Part shown: positions 47,068-57,167 of the stretch, piece by piece
Layout: each line of letters begins with the position of its first letter
Numbering within the stretch: the first letter of the stretch is position 1
Assembly: GCA_009841335.1 (NCBI GenBank)
Contig: VXLY01000078.1
Location: 1 to 64,000, forward strand
Reading direction: 5' to 3'
Origin: Rhodothermaceae bacterium
GTDB taxonomy: Bacteria; Bacteroidota; Rhodothermia; Rhodothermales; Bin80
Length of the DNA: 64,000 nt
Program-made: the position numbers and the translations under genes
Notes under the pieces: generated by a model
What the model saw: only the letters and a program-made list of their open reading frames with translations
Databases searched by the model: none
What the model was told of the DNA's origin: nothing

Positions 47068-48021
47068 ATGATCAAAGTTCTGGTTATAGCGGAATCAAAC
47101 GGAGATCGCCTGACCGTATCCACTCTGGAGGTATGCAGGGCGGCGTCCGAATTATCAACACGCTTGGGTGGTCACTGGGGGATGCTGGTTGATCAACGGG
47201 CCGCCGGAGCCGCCAGCGAAATAGCGCCGGAGGTATCTGTCTATGATCTGCAAGGCGTAGAATATGTCGGTCCTGAGATGTTGACTGATATCGCGGCTTC
47301 GGTCGCAAGGGGAGCGGAAATGGTCGTCATGCCGGCCACATCAACAGGCAAGGATGTGATGGGGCGACTGGCACAGAAGCTTGATGCTCCACTTGCACAG
47401 GACTGTACGGGTTTTGAGGTGATCGCGGGTAGCCCTGTTTTCAAACGAGCATTGTACGGGGGGAAGGTGATCGCCGACGTAAAGCTGTCCGGAGAGCTTA
47501 CTCTGGTCAGTTTTCGACCAAGATCATATGAACCAGTCCTGCAGTCAGATGAAGTCGTGAAAGCACACCCATGTGAGTTGCGCCTGCCAGAGTTAATGGC
47601 TGCGGTCACACTTCAGGAGAAAGCTTCTAGTGAGCGTCCTGACGTGACGGAAGCCTCAATTGTAGTTAGCGGAGGCCGGGGTCTGCAGGGACCGGAGAAC
47701 TGGCATGTACTGGAAGATCTGCTGGATGCACTAGGTCCAGATGCTGCCTTGGGCTGTTCACGTCCGGTGAGTGATGAGAATTGGCGCCCGCACAGCGAAC
47801 ATGTGGGCCAGACAGGTCGTGCGGTTGCTCCCGATCTGTACATCGCAGTGGGAATTTCGGGGGCAACACAGCATGTAGCTGGGATTGTCCGATCAAAGTG
47901 TATTCTTGCAATCAACAAGGATCCCGCGGCCCCGATATTCAAAGTTGCCGATTATGGCATCGTCGGAGATTTGTTTGAAGTCGTTCCGGCACTTGCAGCC
48001 GCCATTCGCAGTGGAAAGTAG
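47068..48021 (+). CDS. etfA: Electron transfer flavoprotein, alpha subunit
   Basis: The 317-residue product has the FAD domain in the C-terminal half, with GCSRPVSDENWRPHSEHVGQTG and the block ISGATQHVAGIVRSKCILAINKDPAAPIF. It is the partner of etfB. It is convergent with chrA after about 100 nt. Confidence 0.95.
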   Translation: MIKVLVIAESNGDRLTVSTLEVCRAASELSTRLGGHWGMLVDQRAAGAASEIAPEVSVYDLQGVEYVGPEMLTDIAASVARGAEMVVMPATSTGKDVMGRLAQKLDAPLAQDCTGFEVIAGSPVFKRALYGGKVIADVKLSGELTLVSFRPRSYEPVLQSDEVVKAHPCELRLPELMAAVTLQEKASSERPDVTEASIVVSGGRGLQGPENWHVLEDLLDALGPDAALGCSRPVSDENWRPHSEHVGQTGRAVAPDLYIAVGISGATQHVAGIVRSKCILAINKDPAAPIFKVADYGIVGDLFEVVPALAAAIRSGK

Positions 48022-48120
48022 CCTTGTTTGTTGGCTGCGGAGGATCATGTCTGGCCGGTCTACCCAGGGATCAGCGGCAACAGTCGACGCTTATCCTGTC
48101 AAAAGGTGAAGCCGGGTCGT

Positions 48121-48136
48121 CTGCTCAATTGAGCAG
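48121..48136 (+). repeat. 16-bp perfect palindrome at the chrA 3' end
   Basis: The sequence ctgctcaattgagcag is self-complementary and contains the chrA stop codon. It has no T-run on either side, so it is not a clear terminator. Confidence 0.6.
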
Positions 48137-49228
48137 TAGGCCAAGGAGTGCGCCGCCTGCGACAAGCCAGACCGCATTTACCCTAAAGCGAAGGCTCGCT
48201 ACTGCCGCAACCAGAAAGATCACCACAGGTGCCCAGCCGGTCAATACACTAATCCCTAATCGTATGGTCACGACCAGCATTAGTGCAACTGCACTGACGT
48301 TCACTGCGTCCAGGAATGATCCCATGAGCATTGACTTCCGCAGTCGGGGGATGAGGGGATTCAGTATGCTGACAAAAACAAAGGACGGTAGGAAGATCGC
48401 TAAAGTAGCTATCACGCCGCCCTGCCAGCCCCCTAGGAAAACGCCAATAAACGTCGCGGTAGTGAGTACAGGTCCCGGTGTGAATTGACCGATAGCTACA
48501 GCGTCCAGCAGCTGCTGTTCGGTCAGCCAGCCATAGGTCTGTACCAGCCCTCCTTCCAGAAAGGCGATAAGGACATAACCACTCCCGTACAGTACGGCCC
48601 CAACCTTGAGGAAGAACCACCCCAGAGTCCAGATGCTGTACTCCACTTTGGGAGTTTGAAGGAATCCAACAATAAAAGGTAGGAGTCCAAAGGCTGCCAG
48701 ACGGCGACGCCACACGTAGAGCCCCCCCAAACCGAGTAGCCCCCCACCCAGCATAGCAAGCACCTCATTGACCCCTAGTAGCAACGCTACAGAGACGACG
48801 GCACCGATAGGGACCAGTGCCCAGGCCTTGACGGCAGATTTACCTAAACGCCACAACGCCCCCAGGATGATTGCAAGCACAGCAGGCTTAATGCCGCGCA
48901 GGAATGGTTCGACCTCCGGCACTTCACCGTACGTGGCGTACAGCCACCCGAGCACGCCAGTCATCAGCGCTGCGGGGAGGATGAAGCAGAGGCCTGCAAC
49001 GACAAGCCCCCCAAATCCGCGCCGTTCATAGCCGACATGCATGGCCATTTCCGTGGAGTTTGGGCCGGGGATCAGGTTGGTTGCCCCAACCAGATCCAGG
49101 AAGTGTTCCCGGGTAAGCCATTTGCGTCGGGTGACCACCTCGTCATCAATCATTGCGATGACTGCCGCAGGTCCTCCAAACCCGATAAAACCTAACTTCA
49201 GAAACAGTCGTACCAGTTCACCCATCAC
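48125..49228 (-). CDS. chrA: Chromate transporter, two-domain
   Basis: The 367-residue membrane protein is a tandem of two CHR domains. The first has GFIGFGGPAAVIAMI and GATNLIPGPNSTEMAMHVG. The second has LKVGAVLYGSGYVLIAFLE and AIGQFTPGPVLTTATFIG. This is the long-chain CHR form, which exports chromate or an unidentified anion. It is divergent from the DCC-family gene with 14 nt between start codons. Confidence 0.93.
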   Translation of the reverse strand: MMGELVRLFLKLGFIGFGGPAAVIAMIDDEVVTRRKWLTREHFLDLVGATNLIPGPNSTEMAMHVGYERRGFGGLVVAGLCFILPAALMTGVLGWLYATYGEVPEVEPFLRGIKPAVLAIILGALWRLGKSAVKAWALVPIGAVVSVALLLGVNEVLAMLGGGLLGLGGLYVWRRRLAAFGLLPFIVGFLQTPKVEYSIWTLGWFFLKVGAVLYGSGYVLIAFLEGGLVQTYGWLTEQQLLDAVAIGQFTPGPVLTTATFIGVFLGGWQGGVIATLAIFLPSFVFVSILNPLIPRLRKSMLMGSFLDAVNVSAVALMLVVTIRLGISVLTGWAPVVIFLVAAVASLRFRVNAVWLVAGGALLGLLLN

Positions 49229-49242
49229 AGGGTCTTGATTTC

Positions 49243-49578
49243 ATGTCCAGAAAGATAGAGATCAATTACGACGATCAATGCGTCTTTTGTCAGCGTTCGG
49301 TCAACTGGCTTCGTAAACGTGACCGTAGGGGTCGTTTTTCATATGCCGCGCTTCCGCCTGGGGCTTCATGCGTAACTCTTCGTGATGAGGCGGGAACATC
49401 GAAGGCTTCCACTGCCGCACTGCGTGCATTGCGTCATCTGGGAGGCGGATGGCGGATAACAGCGAACGTATTGCTGATCATCCCACGACCAATCCGTGAT
49501 GCAGTTTACCAGGTTATCGCCCGTAACCGGCGTCGAAAGATCACTGAGCGCGAAGCAACTCAAAGTAGCGCTGAATAA
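49243..49578 (+). CDS. DCC-family (DUF393) thiol-disulfide oxidoreductase-like protein
   Basis: The 111-residue protein begins with a thioredoxin-like strand and the motif NYDDQCVFCQRSVNWLRKRD, whose CxxC replaces the usual DxxCPFC. These proteins are presumed redox proteins without a proven substrate. The 3' end overlaps the convergent DUF4175 gene by 38 nt. Confidence 0.85.
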   Translation: MSRKIEINYDDQCVFCQRSVNWLRKRDRRGRFSYAALPPGASCVTLRDEAGTSKASTAALRALRHLGGGWRITANVLLIIPRPIRDAVYQVIARNRRRKITEREATQSSAE

Positions 49579-52500
49579 GTGCCTGGTAGTCTTTTGTGTA
49601 CCCGCTCTCGAGTGCATCCATGAGCGCGCGTCGAAGCTCATCCTGGGTCAGGTTATTTTGCAGCTCCCCAGGGTTCACACGCTCGATTTCGATAGCTCGG
49701 CGTCCTTCACGTCGTTCTTCTTCCCCCCGTTCCTGCAGACTGCGAGATGCATCCAGCAGTCTGGTCAAAATCTGCTGCTGGCGCTGACGTGTCGGGCGGT
49801 TTACTTGGCCAGTCTGTAATTCCTGAATGGATTCAGCCATCTGTTCTGCGATCCGTTCCAGATCACCGGCTAATTGACTTGCCAGGTCGCGTTCCTTTGC
49901 AAGTTCGGTGAGTTGACGCCGCATTGCTTCCTGCTGACCGGCGAGTTGCCGCAGGCGCTCCTGCATATCTGCGCTCATGCGCTCTCCTGGTGATTGCCCG
50001 AAAAATTCTTCAAGCGCCTGGTTCAGCTGATCCTGTTGCATGGCCATCTCCTGGAGCTGCTGAATCATTTGCTCCATGGACATCGCTCCACCACTGCTGG
50101 AAGACGAGGCATCCATGAGTTGGTCCAGCAAATCGCTTAAGAGCAAAGCCAGGTTATTGAGGTTGGTCATTGCCTCGGCAGCACTGGATTCCGCCGCAAG
50201 CTTGTTGCTCTCCGTCAGCATTTCGATGGAAGTCTCCATGCTCATCAGTGCATTGCCGGCAAACTCTTGGACGGCCCGTGAAAGTTGGGGTAAAGTGCGT
50301 CCCAAAGACTGGATTGAGTCGGCAACGACTGTTCCCCCGATTGCCAGAACTGACTGTTCCCGTGCGAAATCGCGCAGTAGGGGGCTGTCCCGGGTGGCAT
50401 CCGCAATGTTACGACGCAGGTCTTCCTGATCATTGGATAGTCGTAGAACGTTGCTCAGGATCAGTCTAAGTGCCGCCATGTTGACCTGCATCTGCTGTCC
50501 CTGCATTCCGGTCTGGACATTTTGCAGGTCAGACTGCAGTTGCTGCATACTCTGACTCATTTGCTGTTGCCCCTGGTTAGCCTGCTGCATCTGACCAGCT
50601 TGCATTTGCTGGGCATTCTCCCGCATGCCTTCGGGTAGCTCCTGTGCCTGCGTTTGTTCGTTGAGCTGCTCCATTTGCTGCACGGGGGCTCGTTGCAGTT
50701 CCCGCATGCGTTCAGCAATTTCTTCCATCTTGGCTTCCAAGGCCGACATCTCCTCGGCAGCCTGCATTTGTTCCTCTGCGAGCTCCTCAGGTGTTTCCGT
50801 CGCAGTATCTTCTGCTGTCTGTTCTGCCAGGTTATCCTGCACCTCTTGCAGATCCTCAGCGCGTCGCTCCGTTTCTTCCAGCTGCTGCTGCACTTGGAAA
50901 TTCTTGAACAATTCGAGGGTCCGTTCTATTCGTTCTCGGAACATCTCCTCATTGAATTCAATTTTTTCCAGCGACTCCTGCATTAGGGCTGGATCAAATT
51001 CGGTAAGTGCTTCCTGCAGCTGCTCGAGCGCCTCCGCGAGCTCTGGGGAGCTGATTTCTTCGGTCACATTCTGCAGCTCTTGAAACAGATTCAGTAATTC
51101 GTCGCTGACCAGATTATGGTCTTCCATCTGCTCAGCCGCCTGCTCCATGTTATTGGCCAGTTCATCCACGCGGTTTTGCAGTTCCTCCTGCGCTTGGCGC
51201 AAGCTTTCCAGGCTTTGCTGGTCGTCCCAGTCGGCATCCTGCTTCTCTCGAAGCTCGTCGCGTAGCTCTTCAAATTGTTCGCGTACATCTTCCGCTTCTT
51301 CCATGAGCGATTCAAGACCGGATTCTGTTTCATCCTGTGTGGACTCCAGGGCTTCGTATCGTTCAGCAATTGAGGGAAGGCGCAACAGTTGTGTGGCAGA
51401 GACACTTTTCTTTGAGCCATTGTAGCCGTCGTTGTCCCAGACAGTCACGAAGTAGCTGATCACATCGCCAGGTACAATATCCAGCCCAGTTGTCATTCCG
51501 AGGTCCCAGAGGAACTGAATTTCGGAAGTGCCCGGCAGCGACAGAATTATTTCCTCGAAGGTCTCCATAGTATCTCCAAATCGGCTGTCAGACAGTCGCC
51601 AGGAGAGTGTTAGCCGTGAAAAACCAAAATCATCCCGAACACGAATATCAAGCGGGACCAACAGCGAAAAGTCCATATTTGTCTGAGGAGCCGGGGAAAT
51701 CAGTTCCACAGAGGGGTATTGATCGATGAGGGGGGTAATTGAATAGGTAATCGGATCAAGGTTCTGCACGCCGCTGGGGGACTGCAGAATGATGCGATAC
51801 GTGGTTTCCTCATGGAGCGTGAAAGCTCCGGCCATGTCTTCAAGAACAAGATCTTGGTTTGTGTTATCCATTGATAACCAGGCCGTAACATCAGGATCAC
51901 TTGATCGAACGCGAATATTTGCTGCGGTGCCTTGCAATGCCGTGATATTTCCGGTTCCAGGTGGTAGTTGTTCGGCGGGGAGTCCGGTGTAGGCAGGAGG
52001 GCGCAAAGTTATCTGCAGGTCCCGAAGAATTGGGCGATCAATCACGGTCACATCGTACCAGGGCGACCTTACAGGACCAGCCACTGCGCGATATCTCAGG
52101 GGCAGGCGAAGGTTGTGTTCCTGGTGAAGGAACCGACCAGATGCGTCAGGTCGGATGCTTTGCGAGCGAATACTGCTTTCCCCAGGCACCCCTAGTTCAA
52201 TTGTTACAATTTCCGGGAGGGTTTCGCCTGAGGCTGTAACAATGATAGTCAAGGAGTCTCCCCTGGTAACTTCAATATTGCCAGGAGTAACCGCCAACGC
52301 GAACGGTGCGGGGCGCTCGAAAGTTGTTCCAGGAGAGAACAGGCGAATCGAAGCGTCCCGGAATCCCTGGGGAGCTGCCAAGGTTAGCACGGCAATAAGC
52401 CCCAGCGGGATTGCTGCATATCGGCTCCAGGCGATTGGCTGCCTCCAGTTCACTTTCTCAATGAGTGGCAGGTTGGACACTTCAGAGTTGAGTGCCTTTA

Positions 52501-52900
52501 CTGCACTGTCTACCAGGGAACGTGGAGCTACACTGGATTCGCCATTACAGAGCTCAAGCAGGCTGACCAGTTTGCTCTGCAGGTCAGGTTGATTTCTGGT
52601 TACACTATGTGCAATCGTTTTGTAGCGTGTGCGGCCAAGCCATCCTGTCATCCAGGGGCGAACTACAAACCAGGAGAGTAGCGCAATACCTGTGCCGATC
52701 CAGACCCAGAAAAGTGCACCGCGCCAGGGAGTAGGTAGCCATAGACGCATTTCTGCCGTAAGGAGTACAAGCAGCGTGCCCGTGAGTGCAGTGATGAGCA
52801 GAATAAGCCCAACCGCGACACGTTCTGTGATCAGTCGTCCCCAACAAGTCTGTAGGCGGATCTGGACCCCGTGCAGAATACGTTTTGACTCTTCACTCAT
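49541..52900 (-). CDS. DUF4175-type large membrane protein with long coiled coils
   Basis: I prefer the ATG at 52900 (MSEESKRILHG), 13 codons after the track start, giving about 1119 residues. Three membrane helices lie in the first ~190 residues. A beta-rich region to about 500 follows, then a very long glutamine- and glutamate-rich coiled coil (roughly 520-1090, with QQMQAGQMQQANQGQQQM). This layout is that of the DUF4175 proteins common in Bacteroidota, whose role is unknown. A structural or envelope-linked function is plausible. Confidence 0.85.
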   Translation of the reverse strand: MSEESKRILHGVQIRLQTCWGRLITERVAVGLILLITALTGTLLVLLTAEMRLWLPTPWRGALFWVWIGTGIALLSWFVVRPWMTGWLGRTRYKTIAHSVTRNQPDLQSKLVSLLELCNGESSVAPRSLVDSAVKALNSEVSNLPLIEKVNWRQPIAWSRYAAIPLGLIAVLTLAAPQGFRDASIRLFSPGTTFERPAPFALAVTPGNIEVTRGDSLTIIVTASGETLPEIVTIELGVPGESSIRSQSIRPDASGRFLHQEHNLRLPLRYRAVAGPVRSPWYDVTVIDRPILRDLQITLRPPAYTGLPAEQLPPGTGNITALQGTAANIRVRSSDPDVTAWLSMDNTNQDLVLEDMAGAFTLHEETTYRIILQSPSGVQNLDPITYSITPLIDQYPSVELISPAPQTNMDFSLLVPLDIRVRDDFGFSRLTLSWRLSDSRFGDTMETFEEIILSLPGTSEIQFLWDLGMTTGLDIVPGDVISYFVTVWDNDGYNGSKKSVSATQLLRLPSIAERYEALESTQDETESGLESLMEEAEDVREQFEELRDELREKQDADWDDQQSLESLRQAQEELQNRVDELANNMEQAAEQMEDHNLVSDELLNLFQELQNVTEEISSPELAEALEQLQEALTEFDPALMQESLEKIEFNEEMFRERIERTLELFKNFQVQQQLEETERRAEDLQEVQDNLAEQTAEDTATETPEELAEEQMQAAEEMSALEAKMEEIAERMRELQRAPVQQMEQLNEQTQAQELPEGMRENAQQMQAGQMQQANQGQQQMSQSMQQLQSDLQNVQTGMQGQQMQVNMAALRLILSNVLRLSNDQEDLRRNIADATRDSPLLRDFAREQSVLAIGGTVVADSIQSLGRTLPQLSRAVQEFAGNALMSMETSIEMLTESNKLAAESSAAEAMTNLNNLALLLSDLLDQLMDASSSSSGGAMSMEQMIQQLQEMAMQQDQLNQALEEFFGQSPGERMSADMQERLRQLAGQQEAMRRQLTELAKERDLASQLAGDLERIAEQMAESIQELQTGQVNRPTRQRQQQILTRLLDASRSLQERGEEERREGRRAIEIERVNPGELQNNLTQDELRRALMDALESGYTKDYQALIQRYFELLRAQ

Positions 52901-53018
52901 CGTGCCATGTGTACCGTTGATGATCACCAACGGTTTCATCGGTATTTGACGCTGGAGCAGCGCATTAAAGTAGTATTATTTGTACAGTGGTGCGATTATT
53001 CAATAACGTTCTTCAATT

Positions 53019-54281
53019 ATGACTGATTGTGCAGCAATTATCCTTGGCGGTGGTACAGGCTCGCGATTATTTCCACTAACCTTGCTTCGCTCCAAGCCTG
53101 CTGTGCCGCTTGCAGGCAAGTATCGGCTCATTGACGTTCCGGTTTCAAACTGTATCAATTCGGGGATCAGCAAGATTTTTGTTTTAACCCAATTCAACTC
53201 TGCCAGTCTGAATCGCCATTTGGCGCACACATACAGGTTTGACGATTATCGGAGAGGTTTCGTAACGGTTTTGGCTGCAGAACAGACACAGAAATCCGCG
53301 AACTGGTTTCAGGGGACCGCTGATGCGGTTCGCCAGAGTATTCCTCATGTCGCGGTCTATCGACATGAGCATATACTGATTCTTTCAGGAGATCAGCTCT
53401 ATTCAATGGACTACAGGAAACTCCTGGATAGTCATGTCAACAGCGATGCTACTGTGACTGTCGCGACTATCCCGGTCACTGCGGAAGAGGCTCCTGCATT
53501 CGGAATTCTGAAGACCGATGAAAATCAACGGATCACCGAGTTTCACGAAAAACCTCAGGATCTGAATGGCAAGAAAAGCCCGGTCAGTGCGTCTATGGAA
53601 GCAGCGGGGCGGGTATACCTGGCTTCCATGGGCATTTATGTATTCAATAGCGAGCTCCTCTTCAAGATTCTTAACGAGGAACCGGACCACCACGACTTTG
53701 GGAAGCAAATTATTCCTCACGTAATCGAAAAAATGCGTGTGGTGAGTTATCCGTTCGAGGGTTACTGGAGTGATATTGGAACGATCCGATCCTATTATGA
53801 TGCCAGTTTAATGCTGGCCGACTCGCAGCCTGGGTACAATCTTTACAATCCAGCCATGCGCCTTTACACCCACGCGAGGATGCTTGCACCGGCCAGGATT
53901 TCTGGAGCAAGACTTACCGACAGTCTGGTGTCCGAAGGATGCGCGATCGGCAAGAGTGAGGTCACCGGATCAGTGATTGGAATCCGTACACAAATTGGCG
54001 ATCATACAACCATCCGCAATTCAGTGCTACTGGGTGCAGATTACTACCCTTGGCACGGGACGGAAATTCGCGAACGCGTTGAGGGGCCGGAGCGGCCCGG
54101 TATCGGAGACCATTCGATTATTGAGGGGGCGATCGTAGACAAAAATGTAGCCATTGGCAGCAGATGCATCATACGTAACACTGAAGGCGTACAAGAGCAT
54201 GACGGTGAAGATTTATATATCCGCGACGGGGTCGTTGTGATCCCGAAGAATGTTACGATCCCGGACGAAACCGTAATTTGA
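53019..54281 (+). CDS. glgC: Glucose-1-phosphate adenylyltransferase
   Basis: The 420-residue nucleotidyltransferase has GGGTGSRLFPLTLLRSKPAVPLAGKYRLIDVPVSNCINSG and the loop ILSGDQLYSMDYRKLL. A C-terminal left-handed beta-helix follows. It makes ADP-glucose for glycogen. Its length and C-terminal end EDLYIRDGVVVIPKNVTIPD fit the plant/cyanobacterial-like GlgC group. The lipoprotein gene overlaps its stop by one base (TGATG). Confidence 0.94.
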   Translation: MTDCAAIILGGGTGSRLFPLTLLRSKPAVPLAGKYRLIDVPVSNCINSGISKIFVLTQFNSASLNRHLAHTYRFDDYRRGFVTVLAAEQTQKSANWFQGTADAVRQSIPHVAVYRHEHILILSGDQLYSMDYRKLLDSHVNSDATVTVATIPVTAEEAPAFGILKTDENQRITEFHEKPQDLNGKKSPVSASMEAAGRVYLASMGIYVFNSELLFKILNEEPDHHDFGKQIIPHVIEKMRVVSYPFEGYWSDIGTIRSYYDASLMLADSQPGYNLYNPAMRLYTHARMLAPARISGARLTDSLVSEGCAIGKSEVTGSVIGIRTQIGDHTTIRNSVLLGADYYPWHGTEIRERVEGPERPGIGDHSIIEGAIVDKNVAIGSRCIIRNTEGVQEHDGEDLYIRDGVVVIPKNVTIPDETVI

Positions 54282-54847
54282 TGCAGCTGGTTACGAACAG
54301 ACTATGGACCATTTTTCTTTTAGCCGGATTGATTGTCCTGACGGGGTGCCGGACCTATGGTGGTTCTGAAGACGAGATTGCTGAGAGTCTGTCTGTAACG
54401 GTTCAGCAAATAGCGGCGGAGGCCTCCGCTATGGAAACGGAAGCCGACAGGCTTGCTGAGGCCGCAGCTACAGATCCCGAATTGTCCGCTTATAGTGACC
54501 GAATGCAGGTCATAGCTTCTGAGTACATGGCGGCGGCACAGAGGCAGGAGGGATTGATCAGCGAGGTATTGGCGATTGAAGATAACGTGCTGACAAACTG
54601 GGTAGGGCGGGGCCAGTACGGAGTGTTGCATCGGGCGTTCGGTGCGCTGATCAGTGAGAGAGAATTGGCACAGTCCAAGCGGCAAACGCTCTCCAAAGAC
54701 CTCGGAATCCACTTGGGCCTTGCACAGCGAGAGCAGGTGCCGGAAGAAGGACGCTTCCAGATCAGGCCGCACCACTATAACCGGTCGCACTACGCTATAG
54801 ATTTGAAGGACCTGTTGGCTGATATAGAATCCGTGTCCGTTCCATAG
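54281..54847 (+). CDS. Lipoprotein with helical domain
   Basis: The start is the ATG at 54281, overlapping the glgC stop. The track uses a TTG one codon earlier. The signal has lipobox VLTGC. The 188-residue product then has a long amphipathic helical stretch (SVTVQQIAAEASAMETEADRLAEAAA) and a histidine-rich C-terminal segment. I recognise no family. Coupling with glgC may be incidental. Confidence 0.75.
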   Translation: MQLVTNRLWTIFLLAGLIVLTGCRTYGGSEDEIAESLSVTVQQIAAEASAMETEADRLAEAAATDPELSAYSDRMQVIASEYMAAAQRQEGLISEVLAIEDNVLTNWVGRGQYGVLHRAFGALISERELAQSKRQTLSKDLGIHLGLAQREQVPEEGRFQIRPHHYNRSHYAIDLKDLLADIESVSVP

Positions 54848-54863
54848 CCCTGCCGAAGCAGGG
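54848..54863 (+). repeat. Hairpin with a CGAA loop between lipoprotein and TonB receptor genes
   Basis: Six-bp arms ccctgc/gcaggg close a CGAA loop directly after the lipoprotein stop. No T-run follows, so it may slow or process the transcript rather than terminate it. Confidence 0.6.
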
Positions 54864-54885
54864 CGTGTATCGATAGCGAGGGCAC

Positions 54886-56883
54886 ATGATCCTGAAGGTA
54901 GCATTTTGTTTAGGCACAATAGTGGGTGGCCTGTTTGCGGGTAGGACGGTGCAGGCGCAGGTACCGAACGACACGCTGAGCCACTACGAACTGGGGGAGA
55001 TCGTCGTAGGCCCACAGGGCAGCTCGACTGAGGCTTCATCTGTTTCAACGACGCAGCGCGTCCGCCTGGCCGACATTGCACAGACAGACGTGGCCTCAAT
55101 TGACTATGTTCTCCGGCTTGTTCCGTCGGCACATCTGCAGACAAACTCGCGTGGGGAGTCACTGATTTATCTGCGTGGGTCAGGTGAGCGGCAGGTGAGC
55201 ATATTCTTTGATGGGGCACTGCTCAATGTTCCTTGGGATAACCGTATAGACTTGAGCCTGATACCCTCAGAAGTTGTCGGAGAAATTTCAATTGCCAAGG
55301 GGGTGCCGTCAGTGCTCTATGGGGCCAATGTCCTTGGCGGGGCCATTAATCTTACGTCCAGACAACTCAGCAATCAGGGGACGTATACACAGTTGTCAGG
55401 AATTACCGGTTCGTATGGCTCGCAACAGGCCCGACTCACATGGCTTCGCCGTACGGAAAGATTCCAGTCCACGGTTTTTGCGGGCCTATCAGATCAGAAT
55501 GGGATAGGGGTTCCTGATGAAGCAGATTTACCGTACAGTCAACATTCCGATGTACGAACCAATACAGACCGTCGCATGCAGTCAGTATTTGGTCAGGTGG
55601 CCTACAATGTAGGTGGTGGTGGCAGTATTGGTATTTCACTCCTGAGCCTTGGCGGCAAGAAGGGCGTTGCGCCCGAAGGTCATCTGAATCCCGAGGAGTC
55701 CAGGGTGCGGTTTTGGCGGTATCCAGAGTGGGAGACCAACATGGCCATTGTCAGTGGACAGCTTCGTGTTCGGAATGGAACCTTGCGCGGAGCTGCCTGG
55801 GTTAGCCGTTTTGGCCAGACGATTGCACAGTACTCGAATGCGTCCTATCGCGAACAACTCAGTATCCAAATTGACCAAGATGATACGTATGGTTTGCGGC
55901 TTGCCTACCTGCGTGATTTTTCGGGGAATGGGGTCCTTCGGACCGCGTTAAATTGGTTGTCGTCAAGCCACGAGCAACAGGATCTTTCTATGGGAGAGAG
56001 CCCCCTTCTGAGGCTCTTCTCACAGCGGGTGCTCAGCAACGGTATTGAATACACAAAAACGGGCCGCGTAAATGTTACAGTGGGTGCCAGTATGGATGTT
56101 TTTGCAACTCCAAAAACCGGTGACAAGCCGGGCCGGGGCCCGCAAACAGGTATGGGCGTCACCTTAGGGCTCTCTCATGACATCACTCCTGATTTGACGA
56201 TCAGGGGCGTTGCAGGGCGTAAAGTTCGTTTTCCAACAATGCGTGAGCTGTTCGGGGAAGCGTTGGGGAGGTTTCTCGTGAATCCTGATCTCGTTCCTGA
56301 ATCTTCTTTGTTGACAGAGGTTGCGGTACGCATTGAGCATGGTGAAACTGCTGCAGAGGCGATCTTCTTCTTTAACCGGACCCACGACACGATTGGTCAG
56401 AGGATGGTGCTCTTGGAAGGCGAAATGCGCCCCCGACGGCAGCGTGTCAATCTGGATGGCAGTCGGGTACTTGGGCTCGAGACCACGCTGGTCTCCCGCA
56501 TTGTGCCAAGTGTGCTGGCAAGCTGCAGCATGACCATAATGCGTGCACGGGCGATCACCACCAATGGTACGGAGCCATTGGTGGAGAAACCGTCAGGGGT
56601 CGGAGGATGCAGGATAAGCTATCGGTCTGCGGGTGGCTTTTCGGTGGCGCTGGAGGAGCAATTCACGGGCAAGGCGCACGGACTGTCACAGGATAATGCA
56701 TTCGTACCGCTTGAGCGCTCAGGGGTAACTAATATTCGTCTGGCCTGGCTCCTACTGTATAAACAATATTCGGCTGAGATTTTTGCACGGGGAAACAATA
56801 TCACCGATGCGGTGACACTGCCACAGTTGGGTCTACCTGGGCCGGGGAGGGCTTTACACGGGGGCGTTCAGGTAACTTTTTGA
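54886..56883 (+). CDS. TonB-dependent outer-membrane receptor
   Basis: The 665-residue protein has a signal peptide (cleavage after VQA) and then a plug domain with VDYVLRLVPSAHLQTNSRGESLIYLRGSGERQVSIFFDGALLNVPWD. A 22-strand barrel follows, ending in HGGVQVTF with a terminal Phe. This pattern is of the siderophore/vitamin B12-type receptors rather than SusC. The substrate is unknown. Its 3' end overlaps the convergent ABM-like gene by 16 nt. Confidence 0.92.
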   Translation: MILKVAFCLGTIVGGLFAGRTVQAQVPNDTLSHYELGEIVVGPQGSSTEASSVSTTQRVRLADIAQTDVASIDYVLRLVPSAHLQTNSRGESLIYLRGSGERQVSIFFDGALLNVPWDNRIDLSLIPSEVVGEISIAKGVPSVLYGANVLGGAINLTSRQLSNQGTYTQLSGITGSYGSQQARLTWLRRTERFQSTVFAGLSDQNGIGVPDEADLPYSQHSDVRTNTDRRMQSVFGQVAYNVGGGGSIGISLLSLGGKKGVAPEGHLNPEESRVRFWRYPEWETNMAIVSGQLRVRNGTLRGAAWVSRFGQTIAQYSNASYREQLSIQIDQDDTYGLRLAYLRDFSGNGVLRTALNWLSSSHEQQDLSMGESPLLRLFSQRVLSNGIEYTKTGRVNVTVGASMDVFATPKTGDKPGRGPQTGMGVTLGLSHDITPDLTIRGVAGRKVRFPTMRELFGEALGRFLVNPDLVPESSLLTEVAVRIEHGETAAEAIFFFNRTHDTIGQRMVLLEGEMRPRRQRVNLDGSRVLGLETTLVSRIVPSVLASCSMTIMRARAITTNGTEPLVEKPSGVGGCRISYRSAGGFSVALEEQFTGKAHGLSQDNAFVPLERSGVTNIRLAWLLLYKQYSAEIFARGNNITDAVTLPQLGLPGPGRALHGGVQVTF

Positions 56884-57167
56884 GGGAGATAGCTGTGGGC
56901 TAGAGCCGGTGCCGTAAACATCGGTTTGACGGTTGCCCAGGCATCCTTGAACAGGGCGGATTCCCGGTAGGTATTCAGATGGGATTCAGAATCCCACTCG
57001 CTGTACGTTGTTATTACGTTTGAGAATTCAGCATCCACCCAGAGCTCAAGTTTTCTACAACCCTCTGTCTGTCGAATCTTTGGGGCGATTATGGCAAAGA
57101 GACTGTAAAAAGAGCTGACGGCATCGGGTCGCAATGAGAGGCGCACAATCCGGATCAGCATTTTCAA
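56868..57167 (-). CDS. ABM-domain (antibiotic biosynthesis monooxygenase-like) protein
   Basis: The 99-residue ferredoxin-like dimeric alpha/beta barrel protein has VRLSLRPDAVSSFYSLFAIIAPKIRQTEGCRKLELW and TTYSEWDSESHLNTYRESALFKDAW. Members are heme-degrading or quinone-modifying enzymes or have no known activity. Its start overlaps the pyrF stop by four bases, so it is cotranscribed with pyrF. Confidence 0.85.
   Translation of the reverse strand: MKMLIRIVRLSLRPDAVSSFYSLFAIIAPKIRQTEGCRKLELWVDAEFSNVITTYSEWDSESHLNTYRESALFKDAWATVKPMFTAPALAHSYLPQKVT

Noticed and set aside
54320-55219. 299-codon minus frame opposite the lipoprotein and TonB receptor genes
   Set aside because: It is antisense to two well-supported genes, has many basic and proline residues and no recognisable domain.
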